This document shows, one piece after another, positions 9,501 through 17,809 of a stretch of 64,000 nt of DNA. Numbering within the stretch: position 1 is the first letter of the stretch; each line of letters begins with the position of its first letter. The notes under the pieces were generated by a model, which searched no databases, had not been told where the DNA came from, and was given only the letters and a program-made list of their open reading frames with translations. Source of the DNA: Halobacteriovorax sp. HLS (lineage in GTDB: Bacteria; Bdellovibrionota; Bacteriovoracia; Bacteriovoracales; Bacteriovoracaceae); NCBI RefSeq assembly GCF_004006665.1, contig NZ_QOCL01000013.1:62001-126000 (forward strand). Direction: 5' to 3'. The translations under genes and the position numbers were made by a program.

Positions 9501-9975
9501 TCAAGACTTCTTGATGGAGGCCAGAAAAATTACTGAATTTCTAGCTGAAGACCTTTGGCCTTTGGCCCTTAGAACTCTAGCGAAAACATACTGGGTTAAA
9601 GACGAGGTCTTTGTTTCGCATCAAATGATATCTCCGCTACAAAAAAGTCTTGATGATCTTGCTTATGGTAAATTAGGTAAGCGTTACAAGAAAACTTTTA
9701 TAAATAGACCTGGTTTTGATATTTTTGGGAAAACTATTGAATTTGATATTTCTCCTAAACCTTGGATGCTTAGAACCATGAGGCATTTTAGGCTTCTACG
9801 TTTTATTCTTCCGGCCTGGCATAGAAAAGAACGTAAGATCAATCAAGAGATTAGAGCTAAGTTAAATGAAATATATAATTTAGAACAATCACAGCAATAT
9901 AGTGCTCTGAAGAGATTAGAAAATATTAAAGGCTATAGAGAAGTACTTTACAAGAAAGCTGAGCTAGTTCTGTGA
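6559..9975 (+). CDS. Single-chain indolepyruvate:ferredoxin oxidoreductase (IorA-IorB fusion)
   Basis: The enzyme oxidatively decarboxylates aryl-pyruvates (indolepyruvate, phenylpyruvate, 4-hydroxyphenylpyruvate) to aryl-acetyl-CoA, passing electrons to ferredoxin. Domains in order: pyrimidine-binding domain with TGYPGSPLADY (about 20-30); thiamine diphosphate domain with CPGCPHRE near 395 and GDSTFFHSG at 470 followed by DNDNTAMTGHQ; an iron-sulfur segment with Cys607, 610, 613 and 619 and a second looser Cys group near 640-652; and the gamma domain from about 700 with GVGGSGVTT and GLAQRNGNVTGH. The 1138 residues agree with the single-chain proteobacterial form; the roughly 250 C-terminal residues are family-specific. 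The next gene overlaps by 4 bases (GTGA), indicating coupling. Divergence from hpd places two enzymes that compete for aryl-pyruvates on one control region. Confidence 0.93.
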   Translation: MSIEILNGNELIVQGGLEAGFNLYTGYPGSPLADYFNILYKRKDEFQAKGIRVAIANSEANAAAMASGAKQAGRDCLVAMKSMGLHVASDALSVGNFANPGATTIDEQTGEEIFPGVVIAVGDDPWSMSTSTPADSRYLYKHLHIPFLEPSTPQELKDWMALALQISKRTSVYQGLLLTTYMAEGGGRVEVKEHKVVDGSIKTLDPSTFDLSKNVMVPPNSLKADVSMIEERFPKVVKVLNELKLDQILGNSESKIGFISTGVVYETLKQVLEEGSLLGHFSLYKIACSYPLADAQLLDYLKGLDTLVVVEEKRGFLENELKSFCSTHDIKLKFFGKEFSSAEGFPSHGGLSYEIVLSKVKELLGVFKLDLCSDLKHEFSNLDMDLPRRLPTFCPGCPHRETLSLLKDLRSVLKDQEGLNLLSHGDVGCYSLSFLPPFKEMHNLSAMGQGGALGAGVDIFSDNPSVVLMGDSTFFHSGLTDISNSLQLGHNITYILLDNDNTAMTGHQMTPASGISVEGIKRPRQNMLSVVQGLGVTQSFEVNPSDRYFYKNLLLDIVHREGVKVIVSNKECGLTFHGRQKSIDRKTFASNKTVAKKEFYQINTSVCEDCRECVENTGCPGLTQIHGAYGTKVAIDPQICVADSYCTKIKACPSFELVEVSDYHPTKYKDSKKISVNLDSIELPKPLKSFEDIANGRDWRMVVTGVGGSGVTTISRVVSYAAVEMNGRDDLDFKFMDQKGLAQRNGNVTGHLTIFKKGQSRGAVTPLGTADLLVSPDLLDASGQLQFLGENSLAIIDKNFQIPLSILLDDGVNKPTLTETQLRAELSNTLGDRVTLSAMKSLCNDLLGKSVYASAMILGVAFQSGALPFTFENMKKAFSETIRKEELEANWQAFNLGRKVYLHGDQSVRDQYFKKSASINEVALLKKSILESFCSWQKKDFFVELFENSHKKLSTLFPNIKNTHLAHYLHDQYIYNRGVNIQDFLMEARKITEFLAEDLWPLALRTLAKTYWVKDEVFVSHQMISPLQKSLDDLAYGKLGKRYKKTFINRPGFDIFGKTIEFDISPKPWMLRTMRHFRLLRFILPAWHRKERKINQEIRAKLNEIYNLEQSQQYSALKRLENIKGYREVLYKKAELVL

Positions 9976-11300
9976 GAGAGTCGGTTAGTGCAATATTCGT
10001 CTTTGAAGATGAAGTCTTTTCAATTCAGAGACAGAATTACTTATCCGTATTCCCTGGATATTGTGCTTTTCCTGGGGGAAAGGTCGATAAAGAAGACTCT
10101 AATGTAGCATTAGTTTCCCATGATCTTTTTGCAGATAAAGAAAGTTATCAACTAAATGCTCTGTTTAGAGAAGTAAGTGAAGAGCTTAATTTTGATGTAC
10201 TAGCTAATTTAAATCGTATTGTTTCCATTGATATGATCGGTATTGCGATTACTCCTGAGTTTAATCCATATCGATTTAAAAACTTTTACTTTAGAATAAC
10301 TCTTAATGAGAAAGTATCATTTGTTGTTGATGAAGGAGAGGCAAAGAGTGCAAGGTGGTCAAAGGCACATGAACTTTTAGAGAGATATGAAAGAGCTGAG
10401 ATTTTGGCCGTACCTCCTGCCGTAAAGCTTTTTAAGGCCCTTGATAGAGATATACAATTTTCTCACTCTATTGATTTGTCCCTTGAACATGATCCAGCAA
10501 CTGAAACGCCTATGATTGAAAGTCTCTACGGTGTTAAGCAGTTCTTGCCATTGTCTCATACATTTCCACCTGCAAATAGAACGAATTGCTTTTTAATAGG
10601 GGATAAACACTCTGTCTTAATTGATCCGTCTCCAAAAGATGAAATTGAATTAGCTAAATTGAAGAATCACTTATCTAAGTTTCAGGTTAACGAGATTTTC
10701 CTAACTCATCATCATCCTGATCATCATGAACATAGTGTTGAATTAGCAAAGTTTTACGATGTTAAAATTGGTCTAAGCTTAGATACACATACTAGAATTC
10801 TCAGTAAACACGGCCAAGACTACTTTCAGAATTTAGAGCTTAACTACTATAAAGAAGGAGATATTCTTACTCAATCTCTCGGTCAAGATGTTCTAGTTTA
10901 TGAAGTTCCAGGACATGATGAAGGTCAACTTGCATTGGCACCAAGAAATCTGAACTGGTTTATAGTAGGAGATCTTATCCAATCAGTTGGTACTGTTGTT
11001 ATTGGTGCCCCTGAAGGTGATATGAGTAAGTACTTTAACAGTTTAGAAAAAGTTATTAAACTTGCTCCAAGATTTGTTATTCCTTCTCATGGTATAGCTT
11101 TAGGTGGAGTTCATAAATTAAAGATGACGTTAAAGCACCGAAAGATGCGCGAAGAAAAGATTCGCTCTTTACTAGAGCACTCACATACAAATGAAGAAAT
11201 TCTTGATATCATTTATGAAGGGCTAGATAAGAGACTAACACCATATGCTCTTAAAACTATTGAGGCCCATATAGTTAAAATTAAGTCAGAATTAACCTAA
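9972..11300 (+). CDS. Nudix hydrolase / metallo-beta-lactamase fusion protein
   Basis: The N-terminal half resembles the NUDT7/NUDT19-like Nudix group, many of which cleave CoA or acyl-CoA: FPGGKV at 33-38 and REVSEEL at 66-72, with a longer insert than the standard Nudix box. The C-terminal half is a metallo-beta-lactamase fold hydrolase of the LACTB2/glyoxalase II type: THHHPDHH at 245-252 supplies the HxHxDH metal ligands, then GHDEGQLAL near 317 and GDLIQSVG near 338, with IPSHG near 375. The start is GTG, overlapping the stop of the oxidoreductase gene as GTGA. The pairing of a possible CoA-pyrophosphatase with a possible thioesterase beside an aryl-acetyl-CoA producer suggests acyl-CoA housekeeping. 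This role is inference; the two domain families are clear. Confidence 0.85.
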   Translation: MRESVSAIFVFEDEVFSIQRQNYLSVFPGYCAFPGGKVDKEDSNVALVSHDLFADKESYQLNALFREVSEELNFDVLANLNRIVSIDMIGIAITPEFNPYRFKNFYFRITLNEKVSFVVDEGEAKSARWSKAHELLERYERAEILAVPPAVKLFKALDRDIQFSHSIDLSLEHDPATETPMIESLYGVKQFLPLSHTFPPANRTNCFLIGDKHSVLIDPSPKDEIELAKLKNHLSKFQVNEIFLTHHHPDHHEHSVELAKFYDVKIGLSLDTHTRILSKHGQDYFQNLELNYYKEGDILTQSLGQDVLVYEVPGHDEGQLALAPRNLNWFIVGDLIQSVGTVVIGAPEGDMSKYFNSLEKVIKLAPRFVIPSHGIALGGVHKLKMTLKHRKMREEKIRSLLEHSHTNEEILDIIYEGLDKRLTPYALKTIEAHIVKIKSELT

Positions 11301-11354
11301 TTTCAGTACGTTAGTAATGTAAAGTTTTAAAGAAATTTAACCGACAAGAAAGGT

Positions 11355-14210
11355 ATGAAAATGCTCTTTTGTCTAACATTACTCACAGTCTCCTTAAACT
11401 CTTTTGCGTTTAAGTTACCAAAACTCGATCAGCAAGAACTCAATATTCATCATATAAGGATGATTAAGAATGCGTTTATTGATTTTTCAAAAGATATTGA
11501 AAAAAATAATTCGTATGAAGAGTCTAGTTTTGTTCAAGTTCAGAATTTCTTTTTGACCGTGGCCTATGCTGAAGATGGAAAGTGTTTCTTTGGTGGATGG
11601 CCTAGTCGTATGCAAGGAGAGATTTGTAAAGCACCTTGGTCTCATGGAGATGATTCTTGGGCATCTAATATTCAATGTATTGATCCTCAAAGCTCCAAGA
11701 GCGCAAGCTGTAATGAAGTCGTGAACTATAGATACAGCACTTGTGGTTCAAGAGGGAAGTTTAGATGTAACCCTCTGCTCTTTGGCTCAGATGCAAACGG
11801 AGATGGAAAGTGTGTTGAAACTAATGGAACTTATAAAAAATTAACTCAGAAATGTGTTGATCAAACCAAAGGGTCGCCAGAGCTTAGAGAAGGAGAGAAA
11901 TTCCTTAAAGATAATCCTAAGCTCTTAGAGGAATACAAAAATAGTGTTGAAAGATTTTGTATCGAAACACATAGGGAAGATCCAGAGTATGATCATAATA
12001 AAACTTGTGACGCTCTAAGAGAGAGACTTTCAGATATTGTTGGAACTGCTAAGAAAGACTTGGCCGAAACAGTTGAAGGTGAAGAAGCTTCTGTTGTATA
12101 TGTCAACAAAGCACTCGGAATTTTAGATAAGTGTCAAAAAGATTATAGCGCTTCAAAAGATGGAGCAATTTCGAAGTTTTTCTCAAGCAGAAGAAACTCC
12201 TTAAGTCAGATGGTGGATTATGGTAAATGCTCTCTTGAGGAAGTTGATACTTCAATCACAACAGAGGAGTTAGATAGACTTGTGTCTGACTTTGATGATG
12301 TCTCAAAAGAAACTTTTCCAAAAGAAATTCTACAAGACTCTGTTAACACTGGAGTCGAGCTAACACTTAAGAACTTAATGTTTACAATGGATCAGTTTGG
12401 TGAAGATATAAACTTAGAAAAAGTTCTAAAGAAGTATCCATATCTTAACAAGAGTCCATATAAACAAAGAGTTAATTCTTCTATAGCAGATTTTAAAAAA
12501 GCAAAGAAGTCTGGTGCTCTTGATAAAACAAAGATTAATAAATCAGAGATTGTGAAAAATTTAAATCATTTCTCAGATAGGATAAACTCTCTTTGTCAGA
12601 GAATAAATACAGAGTACACAAAGCGTATAAAATCAAGAGATTCGAGTAAGAAAATAAAAAGTGGTATGTTCATGAATTCTGAGTCTGAGCAGAACTATTA
12701 TGACCAAACGCAAGTTGAAATGACTGCAATGTATCAAGATTTTCTAGACTCTGATCAAATGAATATATCCAGACTTATGGCAACAGACCATTTTAAAAGT
12801 GATATTTTTCCTTTTAGTAGTGGCCTATCTGAAAAATGTGCTGAGGGTGATATAGATAATATCGCCTTTACTCCAGTAGGAGAGGAAGATATCTCTGAAG
12901 CGATGGAAGATTATAAAGAGTTAATGTTAGATGAACTAGATGACTATGACTCGATGGCAAAAGTTAGAAAATATGGTGACGTTGAAGATGGTATTCATGA
13001 ATTGATTAAGTATAGACCATATTTACTTGGTAATACTTTAAAGAAGAATAGGAATAATCCAGATTTACAAAATATTTATGCAAGCTATCTTTGTAAAGAA
13101 TCTTTGGACGTCTATTCTAGTGACGAGCTTTGGAGAATTGGTGAAGTTACAGCTGGCGGTGTAGGACTTGTTGTCTCAGGGGCCTTGATGGCCACAGGAA
13201 TTGGTTCTCCTCTAGGAGTTGGTCTTGCTGCAGCTTCTGGTACCTTAGTTGCTGCTGAAGGGGCGATGGCCGTTTCAAGTTATGTTGATGCTGATCAAGC
13301 TGCTGATGCTTCTAGTGCGAGTTTTGCGACTGAATCTATATCTATGGATCAACATATTTCAAATAATGATTCTGCCGATAGAAAAAAGACTGAGGCCCTA
13401 GTTACTGGTGGAGTTGCACTGATACAGCCTCTTGCATTTCTTTCTAAATCAGCTAAAACGGCTCGAACCGGACTACAAGTTGCAAAGGTCTCAGATGAAG
13501 GTTCTACTACGGTTAAAGCAGCTGCATATGCTTCTGATGACGTACTACGTTTAACAGATGAAAGTCGCGCAGGGACTTCTGTAGTTAAGACCGCTTCTAG
13601 AGCTACAACTAAACCAAAGAAGTCAACACGACTAAGCAGACGTAAAGAACAAAAGGCCAGGGCCAAGGCAAGAGCACAAGAAAAGGCACAGGCTAAAGCT
13701 AAAGCAGATGCTGATATGAAGGCGAAAGCTCAAGCAAAGGCCAAAGCAGAAGCTGATATGAAGGCGAAGGCGCAAGCAAAGGCCAAAGCGGATGCTGATA
13801 TGAAGGCAAAGGCCCAAGCTAAAGCTAAAGCGGATGCAGATATGAAAGCTAAGGCAAAGGCCGATGCTAAGGCAAAAGCTCAGGCAAGATCAAGTGCTAG
13901 CTCTTCTGGAGAGTATAAAACAAAGAAAGATTTTGCGAACTTTATTCAAAAAGAGTTTGAGACGGTCAAAACTTTACCAAGTGAAGCTGTAAAGGGAAGA
14001 ACTTTTAGATCAATTGAAGGTGTTAAGAATGTTATGAAAGCAATTACTGGTAAAGATTATTCTAAATTTACAAAACAAGAGCTTAGAAAAGAAATTAAAA
14101 GACTTTCAACTATATTCCATCCTGATAAGTATCATGGGAAGAATGATTTCTTTGTTAACTCTGTTAAAGATGAGATGACTATAGTTAATGCTCTAAAAGA
14201 CGCACTTTAG
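11355..14210 (+). CDS. Large secreted protein with Lys/Ala repeat and C-terminal J-domain
   Basis: The 951-residue product begins with a signal peptide (MKMLFCLTLLTVSLNSFA). Residues 20-590 are Cys-containing and mostly polar, without a domain I recognise. A Gly/Ala-rich hydrophobic stretch at about 596-640 could enter a membrane. Residues about 756-846 are a Lys/Ala/Asp repeat, 14 residues per unit. The last 65 residues look like a J-domain: ELRKEIKRLSTIFHPDKYHG has the HPD motif at 922-924 placed after a basic helix, followed by a short third helix. J-domains stimulate Hsp70 proteins, so an exported one is odd: either it works on the periplasmic side, or it is delivered elsewhere. The next gene, also secreted, starts 8 bases later. 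J-domain call is fairly firm; overall role unknown. Confidence 0.8.
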   Translation: MKMLFCLTLLTVSLNSFAFKLPKLDQQELNIHHIRMIKNAFIDFSKDIEKNNSYEESSFVQVQNFFLTVAYAEDGKCFFGGWPSRMQGEICKAPWSHGDDSWASNIQCIDPQSSKSASCNEVVNYRYSTCGSRGKFRCNPLLFGSDANGDGKCVETNGTYKKLTQKCVDQTKGSPELREGEKFLKDNPKLLEEYKNSVERFCIETHREDPEYDHNKTCDALRERLSDIVGTAKKDLAETVEGEEASVVYVNKALGILDKCQKDYSASKDGAISKFFSSRRNSLSQMVDYGKCSLEEVDTSITTEELDRLVSDFDDVSKETFPKEILQDSVNTGVELTLKNLMFTMDQFGEDINLEKVLKKYPYLNKSPYKQRVNSSIADFKKAKKSGALDKTKINKSEIVKNLNHFSDRINSLCQRINTEYTKRIKSRDSSKKIKSGMFMNSESEQNYYDQTQVEMTAMYQDFLDSDQMNISRLMATDHFKSDIFPFSSGLSEKCAEGDIDNIAFTPVGEEDISEAMEDYKELMLDELDDYDSMAKVRKYGDVEDGIHELIKYRPYLLGNTLKKNRNNPDLQNIYASYLCKESLDVYSSDELWRIGEVTAGGVGLVVSGALMATGIGSPLGVGLAAASGTLVAAEGAMAVSSYVDADQAADASSASFATESISMDQHISNNDSADRKKTEALVTGGVALIQPLAFLSKSAKTARTGLQVAKVSDEGSTTVKAAAYASDDVLRLTDESRAGTSVVKTASRATTKPKKSTRLSRRKEQKARAKARAQEKAQAKAKADADMKAKAQAKAKAEADMKAKAQAKAKADADMKAKAQAKAKADADMKAKAKADAKAKAQARSSASSSGEYKTKKDFANFIQKEFETVKTLPSEAVKGRTFRSIEGVKNVMKAITGKDYSKFTKQELRKEIKRLSTIFHPDKYHGKNDFFVNSVKDEMTIVNALKDAL
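13704..13871 (+). repeat. 42-bp tandem repeat encoding a Lys/Ala/Asp 14-mer
   Basis: The sequence GATATGAA recurs with its ATG at 13716, 13758, 13800 and 13842, exactly 42 bases apart. The encoded unit reads roughly ADMKAKAQAKAKAD and should form a highly charged continuous helix. Copies differ mainly at third codon positions (GCT, GCA, GCG, GCC), so the array is not a very recent duplication. Confidence 0.85.
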
Positions 14211-14218
14211 GATATGAA

Positions 14219-15256
14219 ATGAATAATTTTACTTTGAAAGTATTACTTTTACTCTGCCTGTGCTTTTCAGTAAGTGCAAAGGAGAGATTTGTTAGTTATA
14301 CAGAAGCATTTGATGTCTTCGAGATTGTCGATCAAATATCTGCCTGGCATCCAAATACTCGAAGTCAGTATAGGCAGTACTTTGATAAGACTTTCACTCT
14401 ATCAATGAGTGATAAATTAATGCTTGATAAGTATGCAAAGGTTCGCTCTAAGTATCACACACTCTATCCTGATGCAGAAAACTCAATTTTTTCAGAAGAA
14501 GCAATTGCAAATGATTCCTTATCAAGTTCCTTTTCATCTCAGTCTACTGTGGATCGATCGATCGCATTTTTGCGTAAAAAGAATAAAATTAAAGACGGTG
14601 ATCTCAAGGAATTAGTCAGCGTCTATAAGCATTTTAAACCTCAGGTATCAAAAATTGTAAGAGAAAGTGCTCTATTGCACGATGAGGCCAAGCGACTAAA
14701 TAAGATTTTAAAAAAATCAAAAATTCTTAGTAATATAAAGAAACTAGATAAGTTCTTTGATCTACCAACTCATAGAATTAAAAATGGAAGAATTAAGCTC
14801 GTCTGGTTACCTGCGACGAGTGAACCTATGGTGGACTATAGAGGTGGTAGAGTCATTATAAGAATGAATCCTGTTAAACATTCAAAACTCATCGGTGAAG
14901 ATTTTGTTCTCTATTCTTTAGTTGACTCATTATTTGTTTCATTAAGTAAGAATAAGAAAGAGAACTTCTCTAAAATCTTCGTAGATGGATGCCCTAAAAT
15001 CAAAACGAAATCCATGCCAAAAGAGTTTTGGTTTCAGGCACCACTAGTAGAGGCCTTTAGTCGTTACTACTTAAAAGAGCTAAAGAATAAAAAAGCATTC
15101 AACCCTTACGAGATTAAATCTTCCTCCCCGTGGACGAGTAGTTTTTCGAGCTTTCTCTATGGACTAAGTAGTTATTCAATCAAGAGAAAGTCTAAGCTTG
15201 ATAGAGAATTTATGACAATATCTGCTAATTACTGCTCTCAATTGCTTAGTATTTAA
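14219..15256 (+). CDS. Secreted protein of unknown function
   Basis: The 345 residues start with a clear signal peptide (MNNFTLKVLLLLCLCFSVSA, cleavage before KERF). The remainder is basic and probably mostly helical, with no lipobox, transmembrane segment or known catalytic motif. There are two late cysteines (about 262 and 340). It follows the J-domain protein gene by 8 bases, so the two are likely co-expressed and may form an exported pair. I do not recognise the family. Confidence 0.7.
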   Translation: MNNFTLKVLLLLCLCFSVSAKERFVSYTEAFDVFEIVDQISAWHPNTRSQYRQYFDKTFTLSMSDKLMLDKYAKVRSKYHTLYPDAENSIFSEEAIANDSLSSSFSSQSTVDRSIAFLRKKNKIKDGDLKELVSVYKHFKPQVSKIVRESALLHDEAKRLNKILKKSKILSNIKKLDKFFDLPTHRIKNGRIKLVWLPATSEPMVDYRGGRVIIRMNPVKHSKLIGEDFVLYSLVDSLFVSLSKNKKENFSKIFVDGCPKIKTKSMPKEFWFQAPLVEAFSRYYLKELKNKKAFNPYEIKSSSPWTSSFSSFLYGLSSYSIKRKSKLDREFMTISANYCSQLLSI

Positions 15257-15317
15257 AGTAAATCTTTTTATTATTTTTATATTTGCTTTGCGTTAGTTTG
15301 AGTTGTCTTACTGTGTC

Positions 15318-15345
15318 TTGCCACATTCAGTCATTTCTTTATAAA
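15318..15345 (+). promoter_or_regulatory. Candidate promoter of the leucine-degradation operon
   Basis: TTGCCA (15318-15323) and TATAAA (15340-15345) with a 16-base spacer lie about 35 bases ahead of the first liu gene. The ribosome site CAGGATGA precedes the ATG at 15380. No gene for a LiuR-type regulator is visible nearby. Confidence 0.45.
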
Positions 15346-15379
15346 ATGTCATGATTTTACTAAGATACAGGATGATTTA

Positions 15380-17002
15380 ATGGATGTTTTAAACACTCGA
15401 ATTGATACTCACTCTAGTGAGTTTTCTGACAATAAAGAATTTCACTTATCACTACGATCTGAATTCTTAAAAAAAATTGATCATGTCAAATTAGGTGGAG
15501 GTCAAAAATATGTTGATCGTCATCACTCTAGGGAAAAACTCCTACCAAGAGAGAGAATTGAGAAGATCTTAGATGAAGGCTCTGCCTTTTTAGAACTGTC
15601 CTCTCTTGCTGCTCAAGATATGTACGGAACAGACGTTCCAAGTGCTGGGGTTGTGACTGGTATCGGAAGAGTACATGGTGTTGAGTGTATGTTCGTTGCC
15701 AATGATGCTACAGTTAAAGGTGGAACTTATTTTCCAATGACTGTTAAGAAACATCTTCGTGCTCAAGAGATAGCTCTTGAAAATAGACTTCCTTGTATCT
15801 ATCTTGTTGACTCAGGTGGGGCATTCTTACCAATGCAAGATGAAGTATTTCCCGATCGTGAACATTTTGGAAGAATTTTCTATAATCAAGCTCAAATGTC
15901 TTCCAAGGGCATTCCTCAAATTGCTGTTGTTCTAGGTTCATGTACTGCTGGAGGAGCTTATGTTCCAGCTATGGCAGACGAATCAGTTATTGTAAAAGGT
16001 AATGGAACTATTTTTCTTGGAGGACCTCCTTTAGTAAAAGCAGCTACAGGTGAAGAGGTAAGTGCAGAAGAGTTAGGTGGGGCCCATGTTCACACTCATG
16101 AGTCTGGTGTTGCTGATCACTTCGCTGAAAATGAAGAAGAAGCACTTATTATTACTCGTAATATTATTGAAAATTTAAACTACGTTTCAGCAGGTGTTCT
16201 TAGTGGACAAAAAGTTACTAAGAGCTATCTTGCTCCAAAATATCCCGTTGAAGAAATTTATGGAATTCTCCCTAAGGATACTAAGAAGCCATTTGATATT
16301 CGCGAAATCATTTCTCGCATAGTTGATGATTCACAGTTTCACGAGTTTAAAGAAAAGTATGGGACGACTCTTGTTACAGGTTTTGCAAATATTCATGGGC
16401 ATAAAGTTGGTATCGTGGCCAATAATGGTATCTTATTTAGTGAAAGTGCCCAAAAAGGTGCTCACTTTATTGAGCTGTGCGGACAAAGAAAAATTCCACT
16501 AGTATTTTTACAAAATATCACTGGCTTCATGATTGGGAAGAAGTACGAAAGTGAAGGTATCGCTAAGCATGGGGCCAAAATGGTTACCGCCGTTTCAACG
16601 GTTCAAGTTCCAAAATTTACAGTTATCATTGGTGGCTCATTTGGAGCTGGAAATTATGGTATGTGTGGAAGAGCTTATCAACCAAGATTTCTTTGGATGT
16701 GGCCAAATGCTAGAATTTCAGTGATGGGTGGAGAGCAAGCCGCAGGAGTTTTAACAACTGTTAGGCAAGATGGGTTAAGAATTTCTGGAAAGAAAGAAAT
16801 GACATCTGCTGAAGTTGAAAAATTTCAAGCACCGATCCTAGAAAAGTATGAGACAGAAGGTAGTGCCTATTATTCAACAGCTCGCCTATGGGATGATGGG
16901 ATTATTGACCCTGCTCATACGAGAGATATCTTAGGACTAGCAATTAGCTCTTCATTAAATGCGCCAATTGAAGAGAGTAAATTCGGCGTGTTTAGAATGT
17001 AG
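15380..17002 (+). CDS. liuB: Methylcrotonyl-CoA carboxylase, carboxyltransferase (beta) subunit
   Basis: This subunit moves CO2 from carboxybiotin to 3-methylcrotonyl-CoA in leucine breakdown. At 540 residues it matches the usual MCC beta length. The two crotonase-like lobes are visible: the N-lobe with [20 protein letters not shown], which is characteristic of MCC beta rather than propionyl- or acetyl-CoA carboxylase, and the C-lobe with [20 protein letters not shown] and [10 protein letters not shown]. It opens an operon containing hydratase, biotin carboxylase, biotin carrier and HMG-CoA lyase, which strongly supports the assignment. No isovaleryl-CoA dehydrogenase gene is in the operon, although that enzyme makes the substrate. 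Confidence 0.95.
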   Translation: MDVLNTRIDTHSSEFSDNKEFHLSLRSEFLKKIDHVKLGGGQKYVDRHHSREKLLPRERIEKILDEGSAFLELSSLAAQDMYGTDVPSAGVVTGIGRVHGVECMFVANDATVKGGTYFPMTVKKHLRAQEIALENRLPCIYLVDSGGAFLPMQDEVFPDREHFGRIFYNQAQMSSKGIPQIAVVLGSCTAGGAYVPAMADESVIVKGNGTIFLGGPPLVKAATGEEVSAEELGGAHVHTHESGVADHFAENEEEALIITRNIIENLNYVSAGVLSGQKVTKSYLAPKYPVEEIYGILPKDTKKPFDIREIISRIVDDSQFHEFKEKYGTTLVTGFANIHGHKVGIVANNGILFSESAQKGAHFIELCGQRKIPLVFLQNITGFMIGKKYESEGIAKHGAKMVTAVSTVQVPKFTVIIGGSFGAGNYGMCGRAYQPRFLWMWPNARISVMGGEQAAGVLTTVRQDGLRISGKKEMTSAEVEKFQAPILEKYETEGSAYYSTARLWDDGIIDPAHTRDILGLAISSSLNAPIEESKFGVFRM

Positions 17003-17009
17003 GTGTAGA

Positions 17010-17801
17010 ATGGATGAATTATTTTTATATGAATTAAATGAGCAAGGTGTCGCTACTATAACTTTAAATAGAGCACAGATTCACAATGCATTTAATGATC
17101 AACTTATATCTGAATTAACACAGAAATTTATTCAGATGGATGGCGATGAATCCATTCGAGTTGTCGTGCTAACTGGTGCTGGAAAATCTTTTTGCGCTGG
17201 GGCCGATCTTAATTGGATGAAATCAATGGTCAATTATAGTGAGCAGGAGAATTTTGATGATAGTAAACGTCTGTCAGATTTATTCGAAACGATTAACAAC
17301 TTCTCTAGGCCAGTCATCGGTAAAATTAATGGTGCAGCATTAGGTGGAGGAGTTGGACTAGTTGCTTGCTGTGATTATGTAATAGCAAGTGAAAAAGCTA
17401 TTTTTGGGTTAACTGAAGTTATGCTCGGATTAGTGCCTGCGGTCATCTCTCCATACGTAATAGCAAAAATGGGTGAGTCTAACGCTAGAGCAACTTTCTT
17501 AACGGCCGAGCGTTTTGATGCAAAAAAAGCTAAAGAGTATGGACTTGTTCACCAAGTCAGCTTAGAGAGACATTTTCATAAAGATGTAGATTCTCTTTGC
17601 GATTTATTTCTCAAGGCAGCTCCTAAAGCACAACAAGTTGCTAAATCCCTAATAAAGAATGTTCTTGAACTCGAAAAAGAGTCTTACGAAAAAATGTCAT
17701 CATATACATGTAAAACAATTGCAGCAAAGAGAATCAGTGAAGAAGGGCAAGAAGGAATGAATGCGCTTTTAGAAAAAAGAAAACCTAATTGGATTAAATA
17801 G
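17010..17801 (+). CDS. liuC: Methylglutaconyl-CoA hydratase (LiuC)
   Basis: LiuC hydrates 3-methylglutaconyl-CoA to HMG-CoA. The 263-residue crotonase contains FCAGADLNWMKSM and TEVMLGLVPAVISPYVIAKM; the ISPYV segment is typical of bacterial LiuC. The first canonical hydratase Glu is replaced by Gly (GGGVGLVACCD), as in other bacterial LiuC proteins, while the second (TEVMLG) remains. I start it at 17010, preceded by AGGTGTAGA; an upstream in-frame ATG at 16959 would overlap liuB by 44 bases. It lies 7 bases after liuB. Confidence 0.9.
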   Translation: MDELFLYELNEQGVATITLNRAQIHNAFNDQLISELTQKFIQMDGDESIRVVVLTGAGKSFCAGADLNWMKSMVNYSEQENFDDSKRLSDLFETINNFSRPVIGKINGAALGGGVGLVACCDYVIASEKAIFGLTEVMLGLVPAVISPYVIAKMGESNARATFLTAERFDAKKAKEYGLVHQVSLERHFHKDVDSLCDLFLKAAPKAQQVAKSLIKNVLELEKESYEKMSSYTCKTIAAKRISEEGQEGMNALLEKRKPNWIK

Positions 17802-17809
17802 GAATTTAG

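Noticed and set aside
13349-13817. Open frames antisense to the J-domain protein repeat
   Set aside because: They arise because the Lys/Ala repeat read backwards has no stops; the peptides are low-complexity.
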